Origin: Paenibacillus sp.
Lineage (GTDB): Bacteria; Bacillota; Bacilli; Paenibacillales; Paenibacillaceae
DNA length: 64,000 bases
Assembly (NCBI GenBank): GCA_023512345.1
Contig: JAILZT010000018.1
Location: 1 to 64,000 of the forward strand
Direction of reading: 5' to 3'
Shown: piece after piece, positions 25,691 through 34,801 of the stretch
Numbering within the stretch: position 1 is the stretch's first letter
Layout: every line of letters starts with the position of its first letter
The notes under the pieces: generated by a model
Told to the model about the DNA's origin: nothing
The model's input: the letters and a program-made list of their open reading frames with translations, nothing else
Database searches by the model: none
Made by a program: the position numbers and the translations under genes

Positions 25691-26341
25691 CTACATTCCA
25701 TAGAACGATCGCAAGGCAATAAGCTCATTAATGCGATGCTGCGGAAGCTCCCTCTCCCCGGCTATCATTCGGGTAATGAACGTAAGCTTCGCGGTGTATT
25801 CGAGCCTTTCCATGTTCATATAAGCAGTCATCACATCTTTCCCCCAAGTCAATGCCCCGTGGCTCTCTAGAAGAACAGCTGTTTTTTTGCCGAGGAACGG
25901 TGTTAAGGAATCTGGTATCTCCTCAGTAGAAGGTGTCCCGTAAACTGCCAAAGGAATATCACCCATCGCAATAACGGATTCGGGCATCATCATTTTATCC
26001 AGTGCCTCCCCTTTAATAGCAAACGCTGTAGCATAAGGTGGATGAGCATGAACAACACCGTTTATTTCTGGAAGTTCATTGTAAATCTTGAGATGCATTT
26101 TCACTTCAGTTGAGGGTCTGAACCCTTCTTCGGCTTCTAATATTTCTCCCTGCAGGTTAACCTTTACTAACATATGCGGCTCCAGATAACCCTTGCTAAC
26201 CCCTGTTGGAGAAGTCAAAATCTCATTCTCTGACAAGCGTGCCGATATATTTCCGTCGTTAGCTGCAATAAAATCCTTATTGAAAAGGTTTTTACCGATA
26301 TCACAAATCTGTCGACGTAACTTTTGCTCAAAAGTTTCCAT
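25691..26341 (-). CDS. fucA: L-fuculose-1-phosphate aldolase (class II)
   Basis: 216 residues, the usual length. Zinc ligands in HAHPPYATAFAIKG and ESHGALTWGKDVMTAYMNMERLE; catalytic Glu in RPSTEVKMHLKIYN; N-terminal phosphate-binding NDGNISARLSENEIL and SPTGVSKGYL. Splits L-fuculose 1-phosphate into lactaldehyde and dihydroxyacetone phosphate. A rhamnulose-phosphate aldolase reading is less likely because the operon has fucose isomerase and mutarotase. Lies 23 bases after the kinase gene. Confidence 0.93.
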   Translation of the reverse strand: METFEQKLRRQICDIGKNLFNKDFIAANDGNISARLSENEILTSPTGVSKGYLEPHMLVKVNLQGEILEAEEGFRPSTEVKMHLKIYNELPEINGVVHAHPPYATAFAIKGEALDKMMMPESVIAMGDIPLAVYGTPSTEEIPDSLTPFLGKKTAVLLESHGALTWGKDVMTAYMNMERLEYTAKLTFITRMIAGERELPQHRINELIALRSFYGM

Positions 26342-26364
26342 GATAACTCTCCCCTATCCTATCT

Positions 26365-27807
26365 TTATTTAGTTTCAACATACGTAGTTGGATGATAGTA
26401 CTTAAATTCAAATGACCGCTGTACAGTATCTTGTACCTTCGCTGCTTCCAATTCCCCTAGCGCTACCAATTGAACAAGTATATTACCAATGGCACTTGCC
26501 TCTATAGGCCCCGCAACAACCTTTTTACCGGTCTTATTCGCCGTAAGCTGACAGAGAAGTTCATTCTGAATCCCTCCACCCACCATATGAATCGTGCTGA
26601 CCGTCTGTCCTGTTAACTCTTCCAGCTGTTCAATGGATTGGCTATATGACAAGGCTAAGCTGTCCTGTATGATTCGTATAATTTCAGCTTTCGTATGGGG
26701 CACTGGCTGCCCGGTTCGAGTACAATATTCGATAATGCGCTGCGGCATATCTCCTGGCGTACTGAATATAGGGTCATTAGGATCTATAAGCGCAACAGCC
26801 TGATCCAGCGACCCAGCAAGTTCAACCATTTCATTAAAACTTACCGGCTCTCCAGCTTCCGCCCAAATCCGCCCCGTTTCCTGCAGAATCCATAGCCCTG
26901 TTATATTCTTCAGCAAACGGTTGGCACCGCCAAAACAGTGTTCATTGGTAAACCCGTACTTATAGCTTTGTTTATTCGTAATCGGTTCCTTCGTTTCCAT
27001 CCCCACTAAAGACCATGTACCACAGCTGATAAAAGCGGCCTTGCTCTTGTCTGCATAGGGAATCGAGGCAACAGCAGAAGCAGTATCGTGGGAAGCACCT
27101 GCTATAACTTTCATAGGCCCTATCCCAAGCTCCTCTTGAATCCGCGGAAGAATCTGTCCAATGATCGTACCAGACGATACTATTCCCGGAATTAATCTCA
27201 GCGGAATACCCAGCTTGTTAAACACTTCTGAAGAGGGTTCTCCTGTAACAGCATCACACAGGCCGCTCGTGCTTAATATACTCTTCTCGCCAACCGCAGC
27301 ACCCGAGAACAGATAGTGAAACAGATCGGGCATCATAAGTATTTTGGCTGCAATCTCCACAAGCGAAGGATTAGCCTGGAGATCCGAGTAGAGCTGATAG
27401 ACGGTATTAATTACACTCGGTTGGTTACCTGATATTGAAAATTGCTCTTCAGGCGGAAGGAGCGCCTCTAGATCAGATCGATACGCAGCCATCCTCTGAT
27501 CCCTGTAATGATGCGGAGAATAGAGCAGTTGTCCCTCTTTGTCTATAAAACCATAATCGACTCCCCATGTATCAACACTAAGAGACATCAGCTGTCCATG
27601 TACTCTGGAGGCCTTCCTGATACCCTGCTTCATCTCATGGAACAGCCTCAGCACATCCCAGTATAAATGTCCGCCGATCTGGACTGGCGAATTAGCGAAC
27701 CTATGAATTTCTTCAATGCGGAGAATCTCACCGTCATACAGCCCGAGCATGACTCTACCGGAACTGGCTCCAAGATCCATGGCCAGCAGCTTAAGGGTAT
27801 CACCCAT
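26365..27807 (-). CDS. FGGY carbohydrate kinase, probable L-fuculokinase (RhaB-like)
   Basis: 480 residues. FGGY kinase with ATP-site LAMDLGASSGRVMLGLYDG, substrate-side DTWGVDYGFID, and GASHDTASAVASIPY near residue 240 where the catalytic Asp lies. By sequence it resembles rhamnulokinases, whose family includes the fuculokinases of many Bacillota. The operon (fucI, fucA, fucU, no rhamnose isomerase) argues for L-fuculose. Lies between fucI and fucA with short spacers. Confidence 0.9.
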   Translation of the reverse strand: MGDTLKLLAMDLGASSGRVMLGLYDGEILRIEEIHRFANSPVQIGGHLYWDVLRLFHEMKQGIRKASRVHGQLMSLSVDTWGVDYGFIDKEGQLLYSPHHYRDQRMAAYRSDLEALLPPEEQFSISGNQPSVINTVYQLYSDLQANPSLVEIAAKILMMPDLFHYLFSGAAVGEKSILSTSGLCDAVTGEPSSEVFNKLGIPLRLIPGIVSSGTIIGQILPRIQEELGIGPMKVIAGASHDTASAVASIPYADKSKAAFISCGTWSLVGMETKEPITNKQSYKYGFTNEHCFGGANRLLKNITGLWILQETGRIWAEAGEPVSFNEMVELAGSLDQAVALIDPNDPIFSTPGDMPQRIIEYCTRTGQPVPHTKAEIIRIIQDSLALSYSQSIEQLEELTGQTVSTIHMVGGGIQNELLCQLTANKTGKKVVAGPIEASAIGNILVQLVALGELEAAKVQDTVQRSFEFKYYHPTTYVETK

Positions 27808-27833
27808 TTCATTGCACCTGCTTCATCAGAAAT

Positions 27834-29600
27834 TTAATAGAGCGGTCCAAAGTTGCGGCAAGCTCGGTAATCTGCACCCTCTAGATCCTCAGTACCAAAT
27901 AACGACCATACCCGAGGTCTGAAAATACGTGACTCTTCAACATTATGCATACTGACTGGAATGCGCAAAATAGATGCCAGCGTAATCAAATCGGCTCCAA
28001 TGTGTCCATAGCTTATAGCCCCGTGATTGGCTCCCCAGTTGTTCATGACATCATATACCGATTGGAATGAGCCATGGTTGGTGAGCTTGGGAGCAAACCA
28101 AGTCGTCGGCCAAGTCGGGTCTGTTCTTTGATCCAACGCATGATGGACCTCCGCTGGCAGCTCTACAGTAAAGCCTTCTGCAAGCTGAAGGACAGGTCCC
28201 AACCCTTTTACCAAATTCAAACGTGCCATGGTGACTGGCATCCCGCCCTTGGTTAAATAATCAGTAGAGAAGCCTCCCCCGCGAAAATACTCCTGAGAAG
28301 CAGCACGGAACTGTGTTTGTGCCAGACAAGCCTCCACTTCATCATCTGAAATCTCCCAAAAAGGCTTTATTGCCGGACTACCATCTATGCTCTGCTCACC
28401 CGTTCCATCAAGTGCAGCCGATCCCGAATTAATTAGATGCAGCAATCCGCCTGCCGCTACACCTTGTAACTTGTAGCCGGTAACTCGTTCAACTGCTGCC
28501 GGACTCCAAAAGGTGCGGACATCGGCAAAAATTTGTGCCGTATTCGTAAGCAAATAATTGAACAGCATCGTCACGCCATTTAAGCTGTCATTCTCTGTCG
28601 CCAGAATATATGGGGCACGGGTACCATTCCAGTCAAACGAGGAATTTAGTATCGTCTCCATAAAATCACCATTTGGAAAATGGTCTGTCCAATGACGCTG
28701 TCCTTGAAAACCGCCTGCTATCGCATTATGGCCGTTAGCTTCCTCCTCAAATCCAAGTGCAGCCAGCTCAGGATTACCAACCATCAAATCACGTGCGATA
28801 AGCGTCATTTTCACACTGGTCTCCCACTGCCGTTCCTTCTCTTCACTGCTGATTTGCAAATGCTCCGGATTATTATCCGCCCCGACACGACAGTTCTCCT
28901 TGACCCATGCCAGTGCCCGCTCAAATTCTTTTGGATCATATATCCCCTCTTCAAAACGGCGGACATATTCAGACATGTCTACATATTCATTACGCATCCC
29001 CAGATAATCCTGGAAAAACGCTTCATTAACAATTGAACCCGCGATCCCCATCGAAACAGAGCCCATAGATAAATAAGATTTCCCCTTCATAAGAGCAACC
29101 GCTAATGCAGATTTGGCAAACTGGAGTAGCTTGGATTGCACATCCGATGGAATTTCTTCGCTGCTGGACTCCTGAACATCTTCACCGTAAATGCCAAATG
29201 CAGGAATTCCTTTTTGGGCATAGGCAGACAGAACAGCTGCAAGGTATACCGCGCCGGGACGTTCCGTTCCATTAAATCCCCACACAGCATGAGGTATAGT
29301 CGCGTCCATATCCATCGTCTCAGAGCCGTAACACCAGCAAGGAGTCACCGTTATGGAGACGCCTACATTATTCGCAGAGAACTTCTGCCCGGAGGCAGCG
29401 GCCTCCTGAACCCCACCAATCGTGGAATCCGCGATAATACATTGAACAGGTGTTCCGTCCGGATAAAATAAGTTCTCTTCTAAGAATTTGGCTACCCGTA
29501 CAGCCATCCCCATAGTCTGGGTCTCCAGTGATTCACGTACTCCACGTCTTCTGCCATCAATGGTAGGACGTATGCCTATCTTAGGATAAATAACTGCCAC
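27834..29600 (-). CDS. fucI: L-fucose isomerase
   Basis: 588 residues, the normal length for FucI. The family opening PKIGIRPTIDGRRRGVRESL is present, then the metal and active-site region around KSYLSMGSVSMGIAGS and the GFEEEANGHNAIAGGFQGQ segment. Converts L-fucose to L-fuculose using a divalent metal, in the cytoplasm. First gene of the operon; its predicted promoter is nearly 500 bases upstream, so the transcript has a long leader containing repeated palindromes. No fucose transporter gene is in the operon. Confidence 0.96.
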   Translation of the reverse strand: MAVIYPKIGIRPTIDGRRRGVRESLETQTMGMAVRVAKFLEENLFYPDGTPVQCIIADSTIGGVQEAAASGQKFSANNVGVSITVTPCWCYGSETMDMDATIPHAVWGFNGTERPGAVYLAAVLSAYAQKGIPAFGIYGEDVQESSSEEIPSDVQSKLLQFAKSALAVALMKGKSYLSMGSVSMGIAGSIVNEAFFQDYLGMRNEYVDMSEYVRRFEEGIYDPKEFERALAWVKENCRVGADNNPEHLQISSEEKERQWETSVKMTLIARDLMVGNPELAALGFEEEANGHNAIAGGFQGQRHWTDHFPNGDFMETILNSSFDWNGTRAPYILATENDSLNGVTMLFNYLLTNTAQIFADVRTFWSPAAVERVTGYKLQGVAAGGLLHLINSGSAALDGTGEQSIDGSPAIKPFWEISDDEVEACLAQTQFRAASQEYFRGGGFSTDYLTKGGMPVTMARLNLVKGLGPVLQLAEGFTVELPAEVHHALDQRTDPTWPTTWFAPKLTNHGSFQSVYDVMNNWGANHGAISYGHIGADLITLASILRIPVSMHNVEESRIFRPRVWSLFGTEDLEGADYRACRNFGPLY

Positions 29601-29810
29601 TGCGGTTCCTCCTCAAGATCAAGTTAAACATCAAATAAAGATGCAATAATCCCTTCTCTTTCTCGAAATCAATGCTTGATTTCCATTTACACCACTGTAC
29701 CGGGAACGATTTCGAACGAATTAGATCTAACTTCCTCCGAAGTTTCATCGGGTTGGGGCAGCTACGCCTTACAGATAACCGTTCGGGGTTACGGAGCAGT
29801 CCTTGGGCGA

Positions 29811-30000
29811 ATTAGAGGGAAAAACGCCCGCTAATAACGACCGAAACGCCTTTATTTTGTGATTAAAGGGAAAACCTCCCTCTAAACTTAGCCATATCGC
29901 CCCCAAAGCGGTATATCCTCAAAATTAGTGGGCGAAATTCCCTCTAATTGCCTAAAAAGCGTGTAGGCCGCAGAAATAGAGGGAGAAATTCCCTCTATAG
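29811..30000. repeat. Four quasi-palindromic repeat units in the fucI leader
   Basis: Units at about 29811-29835, 29862-29886, 29924-29948 and 29975-30000 follow the pattern (T/A)TAGAGGGA-N4/5-TCCCTCTA(A/T), 50-62 bases apart. The last is an exact 9-bp dyad (ATAGAGGGA/TCCCTCTAT); the others carry a few changes. They lie between the predicted fuc promoter and fucI and would be transcribed. They resemble dispersed intergenic repeats rather than operators. Confidence 0.75.
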
Positions 30001-30095
30001 AGGCGTAACGGCTTTATGTCCTTCCCGCCACCTGCCAAGCACTAATTTTGGTGTTGAGCCTTAATCCCTTGTGAAATTACGCCAATCCTGTTTAC

Positions 30096-30124
30096 ATCAT
30101 AGGTTCTGAAAGCGCTTTAGTCAA
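30096..30124 (-). promoter_or_regulatory. fuc operon promoter overlapped by a cre-like site
   Basis: Minus strand TTGACT (30124-30119), 17-base spacer, TATGAT (30101-30096). The spacer and the -35 edge contain TGAAAGCGCTTTAG (plus strand 30107-30120), close to the ideal cre palindrome TGAAAGCGCTTTCA. CcpA binding there would block RNA polymerase directly. Direct-repeat-like GTG-rich sequence at about 30150-30200 could hold operators for the divergent DeoR regulator. Confidence 0.7.
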
Positions 30125-30272
30125 CACTATTCCACACTAAATACAATTATTTATGTGGTATTTTGTGATTTAGTGACCATTTATTGTGGGTTTCAGTGTA
30201 TGTTCGCCTTGTATTTATTAAGCGATGTAGTAAACTAATGTATAGATCATTTTGATAGAGGTGAGCGAGACG

Positions 30273-31040
30273 ATGAAAGCATTTGAACGGCGGGATTTAG
30301 TTATTAATGAACTCTATAGACATAAAAAAGTTCATGTGGCCGACTTGGCTCAGAAATTTAACGTTTCGGAAGAAACGATACGGCGGGATCTAGATAAACT
30401 GGATAAAGAAGGCCTAGCCAAAAAAAATTATGGCGGTGCTATTTTAAACGCCCACACGAACGAAGATCCCTCCTATGCAAGCAGGCATCAGATTAACATT
30501 GAAGCCAAGCGGAATATCGCGAACAACGTTCTGGGGCTGATAAATGATGGAGACAGCTTGATGACCGATACCAGCACTACAGCATTTGAAGCCTTACGTG
30601 TAATTTTTGAGAAGAAACATAATCTGACGGTCATCACCAATTCTTTGGTCGTGTTATCCGAATTCCAACATTCCGGTCAAAAGCTAATTTCAACCGGTGG
30701 AACCCTAGGACCGGAGACCAGCTCGTTTGTCGGACCTACGGCCTCCCATACCATCCAGAAATATAATGTGGATGTGACTATATTCAGTTGCAAAGCCCTG
30801 TCCATGACTGGAGGGCTAAGTGATTCTAACGAAGCTGAGAGTGAATTAAAAATCCTGATGCAGCAGCAGGCAAACAAAGTTGTACTGCTTGTAGACCACT
30901 CCAAGTTTGACCGAATTGCCTTCATCAAACTATTCAGCTTTGATAAGGTCGATTATATTGTTACCGATCAGAAGCCATCCGACGAATGGATTGACTTTTT
31001 GAACAAAGCTCAGATATCCCTGATCTACAGCACGGAGTAA
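30273..31040 (+). CDS. fucR: DeoR-family transcriptional regulator of the fuc operon
   Basis: 255 residues. N-terminal DeoR HTH: RRDLVINELYRHKKVHVADLAQKFNVSEETIRRDLDKLDKEGL, with the recognition helix at SEETIRRDLDKL. The DeoRC effector domain has LMTDTSTTAFEALR, VITNSLVVLSEF and the closing VLLVDHSKFDRIAF. The domain senses a phosphorylated sugar in this family; fuculose 1-phosphate is the natural guess here. The ATG at 30273 with GAGGTGA eight bases before it is preferred to the in-frame TTG at 30252. Divergent from fucI, so it probably controls the shared region. Confidence 0.9.
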   Translation: MKAFERRDLVINELYRHKKVHVADLAQKFNVSEETIRRDLDKLDKEGLAKKNYGGAILNAHTNEDPSYASRHQINIEAKRNIANNVLGLINDGDSLMTDTSTTAFEALRVIFEKKHNLTVITNSLVVLSEFQHSGQKLISTGGTLGPETSSFVGPTASHTIQKYNVDVTIFSCKALSMTGGLSDSNEAESELKILMQQQANKVVLLVDHSKFDRIAFIKLFSFDKVDYIVTDQKPSDEWIDFLNKAQISLIYSTE

Positions 31041-31081
31041 ACCTGCGGATAATAAAAGGGGTTCAAGCTTTTCATAACAAA

Positions 31082-31129
31082 AAAGCAGAGCAGCGATTCT
31101 CCATTAACGGGGAACCACTGCTCTGCTTT
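31082..31129. terminator. Bidirectional terminator between fucR and the SGNH gene
   Basis: Exact 12-bp arms AAAGCAGAGCAG/CTGCTCTGCTTT with a 24-base inner loop between convergent genes. The minus side continues as TTTTTTT, the plus side as TTTCATTTT. Confidence 0.88.
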
Positions 31130-31170
31130 CATTTTACAGTTTTAAAAAAAGCATCAAAGGGTTTTCAGTA

Positions 31171-31845
31171 TTATTCTTGTATGTCTAATAGTCCACTCTT
31201 CTCTACGATTTTCAGCCATTCTCTTGCAATTAGATCATGTCCTGCAGCAGTAGGATGAACGCCATCCCACAGCCAATAAGCAGCATCTGTCCGCAAAGCC
31301 GCTGCATCGAAGGCCCCTTGCAAGGGAATGTGAACCGCATGAAATTCTTCTGCAAGCTGGCGGACAATAGTCTGATAGTAAGTAACCCGTTCATTCCAAG
31401 TATCCCACTGTTCTGCAGGAGCTCCAGTATTGAGGATAAATGGCTCACACAGGATCAGTTTGGCTTGCGGGAGTACTTCTCTAGTCTCTTCAAGTACGTG
31501 TCGGTAGGCCCGCTCAAAACGGTCCGTTACCCCACTCGGCTCGCCATTCATCCATCTCCATATATCGTTTACTCCAATTAAAATACTTATAACATCTGGC
31601 TGAAGACTGATGGCATCTTCATTCCAACGTGCATATAAATCAGAGATTCGGTCTCCGCTTATTCCGCGGTTATAGAAAACTGGACGCTGCTCAGCTAGAT
31701 CATTTCCCAGTTTGCCGCCTATGATGTAAGCATAACTATGTCCCAATATATGATTGGGGTCATTATCGCGGCCACGGTTCCCGTCTGTAATAGAGTCTCC
31801 CTGAAATAAAATGATCTTATTCTTTTTAGAAGTTGAGTTAGACAT
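31171..31845 (-). CDS. SGNH/GDSL hydrolase (probable carbohydrate esterase)
   Basis: 224 residues, no signal peptide. All SGNH blocks are present: block I ILFQGDSITDGNRGRD (Ser), Gly in NRGISGDRISDL, Asn in ILIGVNDIWRWM, and Asp-x-x-His in WDGVHPTAAGHDLIAREWL. Similar cytoplasmic enzymes deacetylate sugars or oligosaccharides, which would fit the polysaccharide-use neighbourhood; the substrate is not shown by the sequence. Single gene, AAGGAA before the ATG, convergent with fucR. Confidence 0.9.
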   Translation of the reverse strand: MSNSTSKKNKIILFQGDSITDGNRGRDNDPNHILGHSYAYIIGGKLGNDLAEQRPVFYNRGISGDRISDLYARWNEDAISLQPDVISILIGVNDIWRWMNGEPSGVTDRFERAYRHVLEETREVLPQAKLILCEPFILNTGAPAEQWDTWNERVTYYQTIVRQLAEEFHAVHIPLQGAFDAAALRTDAAYWLWDGVHPTAAGHDLIAREWLKIVEKSGLLDIQE

Positions 31846-31894
31846 ACGAATATTCCTTCCCTTAACTATAGTTTAATAGATTCGATTGCATGAA

Positions 31895-33499
31895 CTACTC
31901 ATCTTTAGAATTCGAATTATTTATAATAGAAAGTAATGCATTTAACAAGTGCAGCTTACGGATCGGTTTTATAATAATGGAATCGAACAATGACTTCGAC
32001 TCCTCGTCCAGATTGGTTCCCATCGGCGCGAGGAGTACCAGCGAAAACTTCTTGCCAGTATTTAGCTGTCTAAGTTGACTGGCCATTTCAATGGCATCTA
32101 ATCCTCCAATATCCTTATCAATTAGGACCAAGTCGACGTCCAAATCATCTTCAATCCATTGAACTATTTGCTGTGGATTCTGAGTAGAACCAACAGTAAC
32201 ACCCCAATCCTCCAGCATGGAAGAAATAACTTGGAGACTGGTCTGGTTATCATCTACCACAAGGATATTCGTTCCCTCTAACACATCACTCTCAAAGGGG
32301 ATCGCTGGTAAGCTCGAATACTTCTTAAGGAATAAAGTGATCTCAAACGTTGTTCCCACTTCTTTTTTGCTCTGAGCCTCAATATGTCCGCCCATTAGCT
32401 CCACCAAATACTTGCAGATAGCAAGCCCCAAACCAGTTCCACCATAATGATGGACGGATTTTTTATCATGTACCTGTGTATATTTGTTAAATAAGAGATC
32501 TAGCTTATCAGGTGCAATTCCTATTCCCGTATCCTGAATGGCAATTTTGATGCAGGCTTCCTCTTCCTCACGGGCCGGCAACAATTTAAGTTCCACAAAA
32601 ATCTCACCATGGTGCGTGAACTTAAGAGCATTACTTAATAGATTCATAAAGATCTGGCGTACCTTTGGCGCATCTCCCAATACATAAAGCGGGATTTCAG
32701 AATCTGTATTGAGAACCATCTCCAAATTTTTCTCTAATGCTTTCGTCGAGAACAAGTAGACGGTTTCCTCCAAAGTAGCAATAATATCAAAAGGCTCTTC
32801 TTCGGCGGTCAGCTGGCCATTCTCCATCTTACTAAACTCTAGAATATCATTTAAAAATTCCAGCAATCTCGTGTTACTTTCATTAATTATTTCCATATAA
32901 TACTTCTGTTGCTCATTCATTTCAGTCGTCATCATTAAGTCCGTCATACCCACAATACCGTTCATCGGAGTGCGTATCTCATGTGAGAGCATCGAGAACA
33001 AATCTGTTTTGCTCTGAATGCGACGTTCTGCCGAATCGGACTTCTGTTCCAACTGGATTAAATAAGTGAAAAATATCGCTAATGCATACAACACCTTCAC
33101 ATCATCATCACTATACTCGCTGGCTGTCTGATCCATCACACATATCGTTCCATAGGATCTTCCGTCCTCAAAAATTAAGGGGATTCCTATAAAAGAGTGC
33201 ACTCCTGAATTACGTATATATTCAAGTTCTTCAGATTGCGGAGAGTCACTAGTATCAGCAATACGAATAGATTTATTGTCATTTAAATTAACTAAAGAGC
33301 AAATATTCTCGTATAGTGCGAACAATTCCGTTTCTTTTACAAAATCATTATCTTGGTTATGAAATCTAAAAATGGACTCAGGAGTCCCTGCATTTATCGA
33401 AATTACAATCGTATCCGCTCTCAGCATATGCGTCAGAAGAAAAAGCATATGTTCTACTACATCCTCAATATTGCGGAGGGCATTGCTGTTATTCTCCAT
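31895..33499 (-). CDS. Soluble hybrid histidine kinase (GAF-HisKA-HATPase-REC)
   Basis: 534 residues with no membrane segment. Order: GAF-type sensor (about 10-150, with SGVHSFIGIPLIFEDGRSYG), HisKA with MLSHEIRTPMNGIVGMTDL (His near residue 173), HATPase with NLLSNALKFTHHGEI, IQDTGIGIAPDKL and YGGTGLGLAICKYLVELMGG, and a C-terminal receiver domain with LVVDDNQTSLQVIS and a probable phosphoacceptor Asp in LVLIDKDIGGLD near residue 460. No response regulator or phosphotransfer gene is adjacent, so the output is unknown. Divergent from the aldo/keto reductase. Confidence 0.9.
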   Translation of the reverse strand: MENNSNALRNIEDVVEHMLFLLTHMLRADTIVISINAGTPESIFRFHNQDNDFVKETELFALYENICSLVNLNDNKSIRIADTSDSPQSEELEYIRNSGVHSFIGIPLIFEDGRSYGTICVMDQTASEYSDDDVKVLYALAIFFTYLIQLEQKSDSAERRIQSKTDLFSMLSHEIRTPMNGIVGMTDLMMTTEMNEQQKYYMEIINESNTRLLEFLNDILEFSKMENGQLTAEEEPFDIIATLEETVYLFSTKALEKNLEMVLNTDSEIPLYVLGDAPKVRQIFMNLLSNALKFTHHGEIFVELKLLPAREEEEACIKIAIQDTGIGIAPDKLDLLFNKYTQVHDKKSVHHYGGTGLGLAICKYLVELMGGHIEAQSKKEVGTTFEITLFLKKYSSLPAIPFESDVLEGTNILVVDDNQTSLQVISSMLEDWGVTVGSTQNPQQIVQWIEDDLDVDLVLIDKDIGGLDAIEMASQLRQLNTGKKFSLVLLAPMGTNLDEESKSLFDSIIIKPIRKLHLLNALLSIINNSNSKDE

Positions 33500-33674
33500 C
33501 CCATTTGTCCCTTTCCATTCCTATATCTTTTTTATATATAATAGCTTTAATAGAATAACAACGCTACAACAACTTCCCTAAAATCAGGATGGTAATTATC
33601 TCTTTAACCCGCTTGAAGATTTCTATTAATAAAAGTAAAGTTATCTTAAACAACTTATAGAAGGGAAGATACAC

Positions 33675-34649
33675 ATGAAATATAGAAGATTAGGAAATAC
33701 TGGGCTGAAAGTCAGCGAAATTGGCCTGGGAAGTTGGCTTACATACGGTACGGCTGCAGAACAGAAAGCGGCGGATGCCTGCATCAGCAAAGCTTTTGAA
33801 TGCGGTATCAATTTCTTTGATACAGCCAATGCCTACAATCGGGGTGAAGGTGAAAAGGCAATAGGAGCAGCTCTCCGTTCTTACCAAAGATCGGATTATG
33901 TCCTCAGCACGAAATTGTATTTCCCGATGGGAGAGGGTCCGAATGATCGTGGTCTCTCGCGTAAACACATTATGGAGCAATGTGAGGCCAGCTTACGCCG
34001 ATTGGGAACTGATTATATCGATGTCTATTTCTGCCACCGTTTCGACAACGAGACACCTGTAGAAGAGACATTGCGAGCACTTGATGACTTAACTGCACAA
34101 GGGAAAATTCTTTACTCCGCTGTTAGTGAATGGACAGCCGCACAAATTGTGAACGCTTGTGGCCTGTCCCGTCAATATAACCTGCGTCCACTAGCTTCCA
34201 ATCAGCCGATTTACAATATGTTCGAACGCTATATAGAAGATGAAGTGCTTGAAGTCTCACAGCGTGAAGGACTCGGTCAAGTTGTTTTCTCTCCATTGGC
34301 ACAGGGGATTCTGACCGGAAAATATAAACCGGGGCAACAGCCTCCAGCAGGGACTCGCGGAGCCGACGATTCGGTGAACGGAGTAATAAACAGTTATCTG
34401 CGAGATGATGTGCTGGACGTAGTTGGCCAGTTGGATCAGTTGGCCAATAGTCTGGACTTGAAGCTGTCGCAGCTTGCTTTAGCTTGGGTCCTGAGACAGC
34501 CAGGGGTAAGCTCAGCCATTATTGGCGCCAGCAAGCCAGAGCAGGTCGAGGAGAATGTTAAAGCAGTGGACGTCGTTCTGGAGCCTGAAACATTGAAGCA
34601 AATAGAGGATATTCTGAAGCAGGTAGCAGATTTCGCACCGGCAAGATAA
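33675..34649 (+). CDS. Aldo/keto reductase (potassium-channel beta-subunit-like)
   Basis: 324 residues. TIM-barrel AKR opening MKYRRLGNTGLKVSEIGLGSW. The tetrad is visible: Asp and Tyr in FFDTANAYNRGEGE, Lys in LSTKLYFPMGEGPNDRGLSRKH, His in IDVYFCHRFDNETP. The C-terminal NADPH-binding LRQPGVSSAIIGASKPEQVEENV is present. The GEGPNDRGLSRKHI segment is typical of the YghZ/Kv-beta group that reduces small aldehydes; the physiological substrate is unknown. AAGGGAAG before the ATG. Confidence 0.93.
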   Translation: MKYRRLGNTGLKVSEIGLGSWLTYGTAAEQKAADACISKAFECGINFFDTANAYNRGEGEKAIGAALRSYQRSDYVLSTKLYFPMGEGPNDRGLSRKHIMEQCEASLRRLGTDYIDVYFCHRFDNETPVEETLRALDDLTAQGKILYSAVSEWTAAQIVNACGLSRQYNLRPLASNQPIYNMFERYIEDEVLEVSQREGLGQVVFSPLAQGILTGKYKPGQQPPAGTRGADDSVNGVINSYLRDDVLDVVGQLDQLANSLDLKLSQLALAWVLRQPGVSSAIIGASKPEQVEENVKAVDVVLEPETLKQIEDILKQVADFAPAR

Positions 34650-34801
34650 CGAAAAAATAAGTCTCCCTTAACTAAAAAAAACGTTTTGCAACTTTTTCTT
34701 TCTGCATAACGTTATAGTAGTGAAAAGCGAGTTTGAGAAATACCCCATAGGGTAATTAATCTTATAATGTGCTTTTCAATTGCCAAGGGGGAGAATGACT
34801 T

